A DNA stretch of 7,872 nucleotides from a bacterium. Lineage in GTDB: Bacteria > Thermosulfidibacterota > Thermosulfidibacteria > Thermosulfidibacterales > JALWSI01. Position 1 is the first letter of the stretch; every line of letters begins with the position of its first letter. The position numbers and the translations under genes are program-made. Below, piece by piece: positions 1-7,092 of the stretch. The notes under the pieces are model-generated. The model did no database searches and was not told the DNA's origin. It saw only the letters and a program-made list of their open reading frames with translations. The stretch covers positions 1-7,872 of the forward strand of contig JALWSI010000056.1 of the NCBI GenBank assembly GCA_027080315.1. The letters run 5' to 3'.

Positions 1-1742
1 CCACAGCCAGTGCAGGCGTTGGTGTCAACCTCGGCCTTTTCTCCCTCAAAATACAGAGCAGGGCACTCAAACCTCTCAACGCATACTCCGCAGCCGGTAC
101 ACTTGTCTGAGATGGAGACTGGAGGCCTTCTCTCAACCCTGCCGTACACCACACAGGGACTCTCACAGAGAAGAACCGCCACACCCCTGCCAGCAAGGGC
201 AAACTCCCCTGCCTCTTTCAGGGCCTCTCTCAGCGCCTCCATCTGATAGGTGTGAACACTTCTAACAAAAGGCACCCCGCAACCCCTCACAATGGACTCT
301 ATTGAGGGGCCTCTCTGGGCGGGAGTGGGCTGTCCCCCTGTCATTGCAGTGGTGCTGTTGTCCAGAATAACCAGGACAAACGAAGCACCAGACTCAACGG
401 CATCAACCAGAGGAGGTATTCCAGAGTGGTAGAAGGTGGAGTCCCCTATGGTGGCCAGAATAGGAACCTCTCCCTTAAGCGCCGCCTGTAGTCCCGCGGC
501 TATGGAGACCGCCGCTCCCATGCAGAGACAGGTGTCAACGGCACCCAGATTAACCCCAAGGGTGTAGCAACCGATGTCCCCTGGAAAGATCCCCTTCGGG
601 AAGAGCCTCTTCATAAGGTAAAACACCGGTCTGTGGCCGCACCCAGGACAGAGCCTGGGCTTGACCCCGCCTCCCTCCTCACTGGAAGGGATGGAGAGGG
701 TAGAACCCTCCCTGATCATCTCGGGACACGGGTTAATCTCAATCTTCTGGACCTCTTCAACGGCCCTCTTTATGGACTCTGGGGTGAGCTCCCCTGCAGA
801 GGGAATATGCCCGGTGAGCCTTCCAAACACCCTGCTGGAGTCTGGAAAGCTCGCCTCAAGCAGAGGGTCCGTCTCCTCAAGCACGAGAAGCCTGGCAAAG
901 CGCCTTTGAATGGCAGCAAAGGCCTCACGATCCACTGGATAGGGATGTTCAACCTTGATTATGGGAAGAGCGCCTCCAAGGGCGTCCATGGCGTAGGCCC
1001 ATCCTATTCCGCTTGCCACAATCCCAAGGGTGGATTGCGGTACCGCCTTGAGTTGAGAGAGGATCCTCCCTCCCTCCTCTTTACCGAGCTTTTGGATCTT
1101 TCGGTTGAGCTCAAGGTGAAGCCTGTACCTGTGGACAGGGGTGGCGGCCCAGCGGGAGGGATCCCTATCAAAAAAGGGGTCCGAGGGAGGGTCCTCCAGC
1201 CCACTTAGTTCCACATTCTGGCGAGAGTGGGCCACCCTGAGCACAGGTCTCACCATAACCGGAATCTGGTAGCGCTGGGAGATGCGAAAGGCCTCTTTCA
1301 TAGCCTCTTTGGCCTCTGCAGGAGAAGAGGGATCAAGAACAGGAACCTTGGCAGCAAGGGCCATCTGCCGGGAATCCTGCTCGGTCTGGGAGCTATGGGG
1401 ACCGGGATCGTCCACAGAGACCAGAACCAGAGCCCCCTTCACACCGGTGTAAGCGGAGCTCATGAAGGGATCCATGGCCACATTGAGTCCCACCTGTTTC
1501 ATTGAGACCATAGCAAAAAGGCCTGTGTAGGCAGCTGCAAGGGCGAGCTCGTAGGCAACCTTCTCGTTTATGGCCCAGCGGCAGATCACCTCCTGCTTCT
1601 CAAACCGAGCCCATCTTTCAAAGGCAGGTAGGATCTCAGAGGACGGGGTCCCGGGGTAAGAGTAGGCTACCCTGCATCCAGCCTCAATGGCGCCCCGGGC
1701 AATGGCCTCGTTGCCCAGAAGAAGCTTCTGATTGCCACCCAT
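1..1742 (-). CDS. iorA: Indolepyruvate:ferredoxin oxidoreductase, alpha subunit (3' end cut by window edge)
   Basis: Catalytic subunit of the anaerobic enzyme that decarboxylates indolepyruvate or other arylpyruvates to aryl-acetyl-CoA with ferredoxin as electron acceptor (family knowledge). The reverse complement reads open for 580 codons with no stop. The N-terminus carries LLLGNEAIARGAIEAG (residues 7-22) and SYPGTPSSE (28-36), typical of the pyruvate-oxidoreductase-like domain. CPGCGHR (365-371) precedes the thiamine-diphosphate domain, with DIGCYTLG (389-396), GDSTFYHSG (433-441) and LDNSTTAMTGG (460-470); GDS and DN are the cofactor/Mg signature. A C-terminal ferredoxin-like region has Cys548, 551, 554 and 560, then a second CTGC motif (577-580) cut by the edge. 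I estimate a few dozen residues are missing. ATG is chosen because the family N-terminus follows at once and no start codon lies in frame just upstream. It begins 5 nt after the paaK stop and lacks a good ribosome-binding site. iorB is not visible; it would be expected just beyond the left edge. Confidence 0.95.
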   Translation of the reverse strand, partial: MGGNQKLLLGNEAIARGAIEAGCRVAYSYPGTPSSEILPAFERWARFEKQEVICRWAINEKVAYELALAAAYTGLFAMVSMKQVGLNVAMDPFMSSAYTGVKGALVLVSVDDPGPHSSQTEQDSRQMALAAKVPVLDPSSPAEAKEAMKEAFRISQRYQIPVMVRPVLRVAHSRQNVELSGLEDPPSDPFFDRDPSRWAATPVHRYRLHLELNRKIQKLGKEEGGRILSQLKAVPQSTLGIVASGIGWAYAMDALGGALPIIKVEHPYPVDREAFAAIQRRFARLLVLEETDPLLEASFPDSSRVFGRLTGHIPSAGELTPESIKRAVEEVQKIEINPCPEMIREGSTLSIPSSEEGGGVKPRLCPGCGHRPVFYLMKRLFPKGIFPGDIGCYTLGVNLGAVDTCLCMGAAVSIAAGLQAALKGEVPILATIGDSTFYHSGIPPLVDAVESGASFVLVILDNSTTAMTGGQPTPAQRGPSIESIVRGCGVPFVRSVHTYQMEALREALKEAGEFALAGRGVAVLLCESPCVVYGRVERRPPVSISDKCTGCGVCVERFECPALYFEGEKAEVDTNACTGC

Positions 1743-1748
1743 GGAGGC
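1734..1748 (-). promoter_or_regulatory. Possible small hairpin holding the iorA start codon in its loop
   Basis: On the coding strand the 15 nt spanning the iorA start read GCCTCC, ATG, GGTGGC. The two six-base arms pair at five of six positions with one T-T mismatch, leaving the ATG as a three-base loop. No purine-rich Shine-Dalgarno sequence sits at normal spacing; the nearest is GAGAG about 14 nt upstream. The arm overlaps the last base of the paaK stop codon. Ribosomes terminating on paaK would melt the structure, so it could make iorA translation depend on paaK. The stem is short and may simply reflect GC-rich sequence, so this is a weak call. Confidence 0.25.
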
Positions 1749-3052
1749 TACTTGAGCTCTCTTCTGTCCACCACCCTCTTGGCCTTGCCTGTGGTGCGCT
1801 CTATGGTGTGGGGCTCAACCAGCTTCACCTTAACGCTGATTCCCAGCACCTCTGAGATCTTCTGGGTGATGGTGTCAACCAGCTCCTTCTGCTTGCGCAT
1901 GGAGTCAAAGAAGAAATCTTCCGAGGTCTCAACCCAGACCTCCAAGGTGTCAAGATAGCCCTTGCGATCCACCACAAGCTGGAAGTGGGGGGCCGTGTCC
2001 TTTATTGAGAGGAGCACCTCTTCAACCTGCGAGGGGAAGATGTTCACCCCTCTGACGATGAGCATGTCGTCTGTGCGTCCCTGGGGCTTCTCCATCTTTA
2101 CAAAGGTGCGCCTGCAGGGACACTCCTCAAGAAAGAGCTTGGTGATGTCTCTTGTTCTGTACCTGAGCAGGGGCAAGGCCTCTTTGGTGAGGGTGGTTAT
2201 CACCAGCTCTCCCATCTCTCCCATGGGAAGAGGCTCACCTGTGGCGGGGTCTATTATCTCAGGGAGAAAATGATCCTCAAAGATGTGCAGCCCATGCTTC
2301 GCCTCTATGCACTCCCCAGAGACCCCTGGTCCGATGATCTCGCTGAGCCCGTAGTTGTCTGTGGCGTCTATTCCAAGCCTATCCTCAATCTCCTTGCGCA
2401 TGGCCTCTGTCCAAGGCTCTGCACCGAACATTCCAAGCCTCAGCTTGAGGTCCCTGGGATTCACTCCCATCTCCTCAATCACCTCGGCAACGTGAAGGGC
2501 ATAAGAAGGGGTGCAGATTAGAGCCGTGGTGCCGTAGTCCCTCATCACCAGCACCTGGCGATGGGTGTTTCCACTTGAAACGGGAATCACTGTGGCCCCC
2601 AGCCTCTCAGCCCCGTAGTGAAGCCCAAAACCCCCGGTGAAGAGGCCGTAGCCGAAGGAGATCTGAACCACGTCGTTCTTCTTCAACCCCCCTGCAGCCA
2701 GCACCCTCGCCGTGAGATTGGACCATGTCTCAAGATCCTTCTTTGAGTAGCCAACCACCGTTGGCTTTCCCGTGGTTCCAGAGGAAGAGTGCACCCTAAC
2801 CACCTCATCCATGGGTATGGCGAAGAGGCCATAGGGGTAGTTCTCCCTTAGATCGTCCTTTGTGGTGAAGGGGAGATGTCTAACATCCTCAAGTGTGCGA
2901 ATATCCTCGGGTTTAACTCCCATATCGTCCATCTTTTTGCGATAGAAGGGAACGTTTTGGTACACCCTTCTGACAGTGCGCTTGAGGTTGAAAAGCTGAA
3001 GCGCCTCAAGTTCGTCTCTGGGAAGGGTTTCAAACTCAGGCTGCCAGATCAT
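1748..3052 (-). CDS. paaK: Phenylacetate-CoA ligase family, AMP-forming (PaaK-like)
   Basis: Cytoplasmic ATP-dependent ligase of the adenylate-forming superfamily; relatives convert phenylacetate or other arylacetates plus CoA to the aryl-acetyl-CoA through an acyl-adenylate. At 434 residues it matches the family's usual length. The phosphate-binding loop SSSGTTGKP is at 89-97, the adenine-site motif NYGLSE at 233-238, RYRTRD with the ribose-binding Asp at 297-302, and the hinge plus family signature [20 protein letters not shown] at 325-344. TTGKAKR at 420-426 places the likely catalytic Lys at 423. A CPCRRT segment (311-316) stands where relatives usually have C-x-C-G-R-T, a small departure. 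The ATG follows AGAGAGG with a 9 nt spacer, 29 nt after the aminotransferase. With iorA next, the enzyme may handle aryl-acetyl-CoA made by IorAB or recapture free arylacetate. Exact substrate cannot be read from sequence. Confidence 0.93.
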   Translation of the reverse strand: MIWQPEFETLPRDELEALQLFNLKRTVRRVYQNVPFYRKKMDDMGVKPEDIRTLEDVRHLPFTTKDDLRENYPYGLFAIPMDEVVRVHSSSGTTGKPTVVGYSKKDLETWSNLTARVLAAGGLKKNDVVQISFGYGLFTGGFGLHYGAERLGATVIPVSSGNTHRQVLVMRDYGTTALICTPSYALHVAEVIEEMGVNPRDLKLRLGMFGAEPWTEAMRKEIEDRLGIDATDNYGLSEIIGPGVSGECIEAKHGLHIFEDHFLPEIIDPATGEPLPMGEMGELVITTLTKEALPLLRYRTRDITKLFLEECPCRRTFVKMEKPQGRTDDMLIVRGVNIFPSQVEEVLLSIKDTAPHFQLVVDRKGYLDTLEVWVETSEDFFFDSMRKQKELVDTITQKISEVLGISVKVKLVEPHTIERTTGKAKRVVDRRELK

Positions 3053-3081
3053 ATTTGTTAACCTCTCTAAAACTCAGTGGA
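3053..3081 (-). promoter_or_regulatory. 29-nt hisC-paaK spacer with paaK ribosome-binding site
   Basis: This is the longest gap between genes in the window. On the coding strand it holds AGAGAGG at 3068-3062, nine nt before the paaK ATG, a moderately good Shine-Dalgarno match. I see no inverted repeat with a T-run (terminator) and no convincing promoter boxes in so short a space, so read-through from the upstream gene is expected. Confidence 0.6.
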
Positions 3082-4185
3082 TTAAACCCCCACAACCTCA
3101 CGGAGGGCCTGAAGAAAGATCTCGTTCTCCTCTCTGGTTCCCACAGTGACCCTGATGTACTGGTGAAGCCCGTATCCGCCCATGGCCCTCACAATCACTC
3201 CTCTCTTGAGAAGCTCGTGGAACACCTTGTTGCCGTCTCCAACCTTAACCAGCATAAAGTTGGCAACAGAGGGCACCGTCTCAAGTCCAGCCTTGGAGAG
3301 CTCGTCTTCAAGAAAGACCATCTCCTCCCACACCAGCCTCTGGGAACGCTCAAGGTGCTCCTCGTCGTCAATGGCGGCCAAGGCGGCAACCTGGGCCAGG
3401 CTGTTCACGTTAAAGGGCTGTCTCACCCTGTTCATAAGCTCAACAATCTCAGGACGGGCGATTCCATACCCTATACGCACCCCTGCAAGACCGTAGAGCT
3501 TTGAGAAGGTGCGCATCACCACTATGGGTCTATCCATATCCAACAGCTCAGGCACCAGCTTTGGAAAGTCACGTGCTGGGGGCACAAACTCGTAGTAGGC
3601 CTCGTCAAACACCAGGATCACATCCTGAGGTACGCTATTGATGAACTCCATCACCTCATTGTGGCTAACCATTGTGCCTGTAGGGTTGTTGGGATTGGCA
3701 ACGAAAACCACCCTTGCACCATCCTTTGCCGCCTGGGACATGGCCTCAAGATCGTGAACCATCCCCTTTAGAGGCACCGACACCCCCTCTATTCCCATGG
3801 CCTGAGCAATGAGGCGGTAAACCACAAAGGCTGGATACCCGTAAACCACCTTCTCACCGTCGCGAACGAAGGTTCTGAAGAGAAGCTCAATGAGCTCATT
3901 TGATCCGTTACCGAAAATGAGAGCCTCAGGGGGCACTCCAAGCTTCTGGGATAGCCTTCTTTTGAGGTAGTAGCACCCACCGTCGGGATAGCGGTTTATC
4001 TCTGAAATAGCCGATTTCAACGCCTCAACCGCCTTGGGAGAGGGCCCAAGGGGGTTCTCGTTTGAGGCCAGCTTTATCACCCGCTCAAGGCCGAGCTCTC
4101 GCTGGGTCTCCTCAATAGGCTTGCCTGGATCGTAGGGCACCAGCCCCTCAATTCCCGGTCTTGGCTCAAGCTTCAAGGCGGCCAC
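3082..4185 (-). CDS. hisC: Histidinol-phosphate / aromatic aminotransferase (class I/II, PLP)
   Basis: PLP-dependent fold-type I aminotransferase. HisC enzymes use histidinol phosphate in histidine synthesis, and close relatives transaminate phenylalanine, tyrosine or tryptophan. The 367-residue length is normal. Visible motifs are KLASNENPLGPSP (38-50), RYPDGGCYYL (65-74), GNGSNELIE (92-100), ANPNNPTG (163-170), DEAYYEF (194-200) and TFSKLYGLAGVRIGYG (226-241), with Lys229 as the Schiff-base lysine and Arg237 next to it. Arg345 in YIRVTVG is the expected carboxylate-binding residue. The start is GTG, 3 nt after the gatB stop. Its ribosome site GGAGG (4198-4194) lies in the last codons of gatB, eight nt upstream, so translation is probably coupled. 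No other histidine gene is present. The neighbours are paaK and iorA, so an aromatic amino-acid role is at least as likely as histidine synthesis; the symbol names the family, not a proven substrate. Confidence 0.88.
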   Translation of the reverse strand: MAALKLEPRPGIEGLVPYDPGKPIEETQRELGLERVIKLASNENPLGPSPKAVEALKSAISEINRYPDGGCYYLKRRLSQKLGVPPEALIFGNGSNELIELLFRTFVRDGEKVVYGYPAFVVYRLIAQAMGIEGVSVPLKGMVHDLEAMSQAAKDGARVVFVANPNNPTGTMVSHNEVMEFINSVPQDVILVFDEAYYEFVPPARDFPKLVPELLDMDRPIVVMRTFSKLYGLAGVRIGYGIARPEIVELMNRVRQPFNVNSLAQVAALAAIDDEEHLERSQRLVWEEMVFLEDELSKAGLETVPSVANFMLVKVGDGNKVFHELLKRGVIVRAMGGYGLHQYIRVTVGTREENEIFLQALREVVGV

Positions 4186-4188
4186 AGC

Positions 4189-5628
4189 TTATGCCTCCTC
4201 CAGAAGCTTCACCAGAAGCTGGTTAACAACCTTGGGATTGGCCTTGTTCTGTGTAGCCCTCATAACCTGTCCTACAAAGAAGCCCACCACCTTCTTCTTG
4301 CCGGCCTTGAACTTTTCAACCTCGGTGGGATTCTCGGCAATCACCTTCTTGATAACCTCAATTAGGGCCGCCTCGTCGCTTATCTGCTCCATACCCTTCT
4401 CTTTAACCACTGTGTCGGGGTCCTTGCCCTCCCTGTACATCACCGTGAGAACCTCTTTGGCCTGCTTACCGCTTATCTTTCCCTCATCAACAAGGGTCAC
4501 CAAACGGGCAAGATCCTTTGGAGAGAATCTTAGGTCTTCTATATCTGCTCCATCTGCGTTCATGTGACCAGCAAGGTCCCCAAGCATCCAGTTTGAGACC
4601 GCTTTGGGAGAGGAGCAGGCAGCTGCAGCTTCCTCAAAGAAGTCTGCCATCTCTCTGCTTGAAATGAGAAGGGAGGCATCGTAAGAGGAGAGACCGTACT
4701 GCTCAATAAACCTCTCCTTCTTTGCATCAGGAAGTTCAGGAAGCTCAGACCTCACCCTCTCAAGCATCTCATCACTAACGACGTAAGGAACAAGGTCCGG
4801 GTCAGGGAAGTAGCGGTAGTCGTGGGCCTCCTCCTTGCTTCTCATAGACTCCGTTATTCCCTTCTCAACGTTCCACAACCTGGTCTCTTGAACTATCCTC
4901 TCTCCAGCCTCTACGGCCTCAATCTGGCGCTCTATCTCGTACTCCAGGGCACGCTGCACATGCCTGAAGGAGTTCATATTCTTTATCTCTGTCTTCACCC
5001 CAAGCTCAGTTGAGCCCTTGGGCCTTATAGATATGTTTGCATCGCAGCGTAGCTCTCCCTTCTCCATGTCGGCATTTGAGGCTCCAACGTACCGCAGGAT
5101 CATTCTGAGCTTCTGCATGTAGAGACGGGCCTCTTCGGGATGGCGGATATCCGGCTCGCTCACAATCTCAATCAGGGGAACCCCTGTGCGGTTCAGGTCA
5201 ACATAGCTGTGGGGATCATCTGGTCCACCGTGAATGTTCTTTCCAGCATCCTCTTCAACATGAACCCTGGTTATCCCCACCCTTCTCTTGCCATACTCTT
5301 CTGTCTCTATCTCTATCCAGCCATGCTCAGCCAGAGGAAGCTCGTACTGGGATATCTGGTAGCCCTTGGGAAGATCAGGGTAGAAGTAGTTCTTTCTGGC
5401 AAACACAGACATGGGGTTTATGGTGCAGTTGAGTGCCAAGGAGGCCTTCATGGCCAGCTCCATCACCCTCTCATTGAGCACTGGAAGCACCCCAGGCATG
5501 CCCAAACAGACCGGGCAGGTGTGGGTGTTGGGATCCGCACCGAAGGAGGTGCTGCAGCTACAGAATATCTTTGAGTCTGTTCTGAGCTGTGCGTGAACCT
5601 CTAAACCAATAACGGCTTCGTACTCCAC
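4189..5628 (-). CDS. gatB: Asp/Glu-tRNA amidotransferase subunit B
   Basis: GatB binds the misacylated Glu-tRNA(Gln) or Asp-tRNA(Asn) and phosphorylates the acyl carboxylate; ammonia from GatA then completes the amide. The 479-residue length is typical. The N-terminus has the signature [13 protein letters not shown] (3-15). Four cysteines, 23, 25, 38 and 41 in FCSC and CPVC, form the zinc site found in many but not all GatB proteins. Other family blocks are [19 protein letters not shown] (78-96), HVEEDAGK (123-130), [17 protein letters not shown] (144-160), [11 protein letters not shown] (193-203) and YRYFPDPDL (271-279). The tail from about 330 to 479 is the YqeY-like tRNA-binding region, including GFFVGQVM (449-456). 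The start is GTG, directly after the gatA TAG with no gap, preceded by a strong site GGAGGTGA inside the gatA 3' end. This start is supported by the conserved N-terminus. Confidence 0.98.
   Translation of the reverse strand: MEYEAVIGLEVHAQLRTDSKIFCSCSTSFGADPNTHTCPVCLGMPGVLPVLNERVMELAMKASLALNCTINPMSVFARKNYFYPDLPKGYQISQYELPLAEHGWIEIETEEYGKRRVGITRVHVEEDAGKNIHGGPDDPHSYVDLNRTGVPLIEIVSEPDIRHPEEARLYMQKLRMILRYVGASNADMEKGELRCDANISIRPKGSTELGVKTEIKNMNSFRHVQRALEYEIERQIEAVEAGERIVQETRLWNVEKGITESMRSKEEAHDYRYFPDPDLVPYVVSDEMLERVRSELPELPDAKKERFIEQYGLSSYDASLLISSREMADFFEEAAAACSSPKAVSNWMLGDLAGHMNADGADIEDLRFSPKDLARLVTLVDEGKISGKQAKEVLTVMYREGKDPDTVVKEKGMEQISDEAALIEVIKKVIAENPTEVEKFKAGKKKVVGFFVGQVMRATQNKANPKVVNQLLVKLLEEA
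4194..4198 (-). promoter_or_regulatory. hisC ribosome-binding site inside the gatB 3' end
   Basis: The final gatB codons (Leu-Glu-Glu-Ala) supply GGAGGAGG on the coding strand; the GGAGG nearest the start is eight nt before the hisC GTG. Only GCT separates the gatB TAA from the GTG. The site decides the hisC start and physically couples an amino-acid gene to gatB. Confidence 0.7.
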
Positions 5629-7077
5629 CTATTCACCTCCACAGGGGGGAATCTTGGTGTGATGGTCGGTGACCATCTGGTAGTTATGGGCAAGCCGCAG
5701 GATGGTCTCCTCATCAAAGGGCCTGCCTATTATCTGAAGTCCTATGGGCAGATTATCGCTGCTGAATCCACAGGGAATAGAGACGGCGGGGATCCCCGCG
5801 AGATTAACCGAAATGGTGTATATGTCAGAGAGATACATGGTTAAGGGGTCATCCATCTTCTCCCCTATCTTGAAGGCGGGGGTAGGAGAGGTTGGGGTAA
5901 CAATGGCATCACAGGTCTCAAAGGCCTTGTCAAAGTCCCTCTTTATCAAAGTTCTAACCTTCTGGGCCTTCAGATAGTAGGCGTCGTAGTAGCCAGAGGA
6001 CAGGGCGTAGGTACCCAGCATTATTCTCCTCTTCACCTCATCTCCAAACCCCTTGCTTCTGGTCTCAAGATACATCTCCATGAGATCCTTGACGCCTTCG
6101 GCCCTGTACCCGTACTTCACTCCATCGTACCTGGCCAGGTTTGAAGAGGCCTCTGCAGTTGCCACAAGGTAGTATGTGGCAACCCCATAGGGGGAGTGGG
6201 GAAGCGATATCTCTTCAACCCTCACCCCAAGATCTTCAAGCTGAGATATGGCACCCTCAACCTTCTCTTTGACCTCGGGATCAAGCCCCTCGCTAAAGTA
6301 CTCCTTGGGAATCCCAACCACTAGGCCCTTAACCCCCTCTTTAACCGCATTCTCAAAGGAGAAGGGCTCAACCTTGGCGGAGGTTGAATCCCTTGGATCA
6401 TGGCCCCCTATCACAGAGAGGAGATAGGCAGCATCGTAGGCCGTTCTGGTGATGGGGCCTATCTGGTCAAGTGAAGAGGCAAAGGCCACGAGCCCGAACC
6501 TTGAAACCCTCCCGTAGGTGGGCTTAAGGCCAACCACCCCGCAGAAGCTGGCAGGCTGTCTTATGGAACCACCGGTGTCAGAGCCTACAGCTGCCACGCA
6601 CTCTCCAGCAGCCACTGCAGCAGCCGATCCACCGCTTGAACCCCCTGGTACCCTGCTCAGGTCCCAGGGGTTATGGGTGGTAAACAGCCCTGAGTTCTCT
6701 GTGGAGGATCCCATGGCAAACTCGTCAAGGTTGGTCTTACCAACCAGAAGATACCCAGCGGCGCTAAGCCTCTCTGCAACTGTGGCGTCGTAGGGAGGGA
6801 TAAACCCCTTGAGTATCTTGGAGGAACAGGTGGTCTCCTTTCCTTTTATGCAGATGTTGTCCTTAACAGCGATGGGGAGTCCCCAGAGGGGAGTTTTTGG
6901 CTCTTTAAGGCCCTTGGCCTTATCCAACATCTCGTCGCAATAGGTGTTGACAAAGGCCTTAACCTTACCCTCAACCTTATCTATCTTCTCAGCTACCTTT
7001 GAGGCCAGCTCAGCAGGAGAGATCTCCCCCTTCTCAAACATGGCCTTAGCCTCTGAAATCGTGAAGAAACCGTCCAT
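5629..7077 (-). CDS. gatA: Asp/Glu-tRNA amidotransferase subunit A (amidase)
   Basis: Glutaminase subunit of GatCAB: it hydrolyses glutamine and sends ammonia to GatB for tRNA-dependent synthesis of Gln (and/or Asn). At 482 residues it matches the family. The amidase-signature Ser-cisSer-Lys triad is intact: Lys72 in PIAVKDN, Ser147 in PGGSSGGS and Ser171 in [11 protein letters not shown]. Spacings of 75 and 24 residues are the same as for the S. aureus GatA triad 79/154/178. Other blocks are [18 protein letters not shown] (112-129) and [20 protein letters not shown] (183-202). It starts at an ATG preceded by AAGGAGG with a short 4 nt spacer, 15 nt after the gyrB stop, and ends in TAG abutting the gatB GTG. 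gatC, which usually precedes gatA, is absent from this position. Confidence 0.98.
   Translation of the reverse strand: MDGFFTISEAKAMFEKGEISPAELASKVAEKIDKVEGKVKAFVNTYCDEMLDKAKGLKEPKTPLWGLPIAVKDNICIKGKETTCSSKILKGFIPPYDATVAERLSAAGYLLVGKTNLDEFAMGSSTENSGLFTTHNPWDLSRVPGGSSGGSAAAVAAGECVAAVGSDTGGSIRQPASFCGVVGLKPTYGRVSRFGLVAFASSLDQIGPITRTAYDAAYLLSVIGGHDPRDSTSAKVEPFSFENAVKEGVKGLVVGIPKEYFSEGLDPEVKEKVEGAISQLEDLGVRVEEISLPHSPYGVATYYLVATAEASSNLARYDGVKYGYRAEGVKDLMEMYLETRSKGFGDEVKRRIMLGTYALSSGYYDAYYLKAQKVRTLIKRDFDKAFETCDAIVTPTSPTPAFKIGEKMDDPLTMYLSDIYTISVNLAGIPAVSIPCGFSSDNLPIGLQIIGRPFDEETILRLAHNYQMVTDHHTKIPPCGGE
5633..5640 (-). promoter_or_regulatory. gatB ribosome-binding site inside the gatA 3' end
   Basis: GGAGGTGA on the coding strand lies in the last codons of gatA (Gly-Gly-Glu before the stop). 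GGAGG is seven nt before the gatB GTG, a good match at good spacing. The gatA TAG is immediately followed by the GTG, so termination and re-initiation coupling would help keep GatA and GatB in balance. It also supports GTG as the true gatB start. Confidence 0.75.
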
Positions 7078-7081
7078 CTTT

Positions 7082-7088
7082 CCTCCTT
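7082..7088 (-). promoter_or_regulatory. gatA ribosome-binding site in the gyrB-gatA gap
   Basis: AAGGAGG on the coding strand is a near-perfect Shine-Dalgarno sequence four nt before the gatA ATG. It occupies most of the 15-nt gap after the gyrB TAA, leaving no room for a promoter or terminator. It fixes the gatA start and implies that gatA is read on the gyrB transcript. Confidence 0.75.
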
Positions 7089-7092
7089 GGAC

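Noticed and set aside
633-1208. Plus-strand open frame of 191 codons
   Set aside because: It is antisense to a fully open iorA frame whose translation shows family motifs throughout. Its own translation has no recognisable domain and is low in structure.
1-1742. Possibility that the left region is a pseudogene or non-coding, since no complete minus-strand frame with a stop falls there
   Set aside because: Manual translation gives 580 continuous codons with thiamine-diphosphate and iron-sulfur motifs. The stop is simply beyond the window edge.
3053-3084. Possible terminator or promoter in the longest intergenic gap
   Set aside because: Only 29 nt long, with a ribosome site and no stem-loop plus T-run; too short for a convincing -35/-10 pair.
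3082-4185. Firm assignment of the aminotransferase to histidine biosynthesis
   Set aside because: The motifs are shared between HisC and aromatic aminotransferases and no other his gene is present, so only the family is supported.
5140-5574. Plus-strand open frame of 144 codons
   Set aside because: It lies opposite the conserved N-terminal part of gatB, including the zinc cysteines; its translation has no family resemblance.
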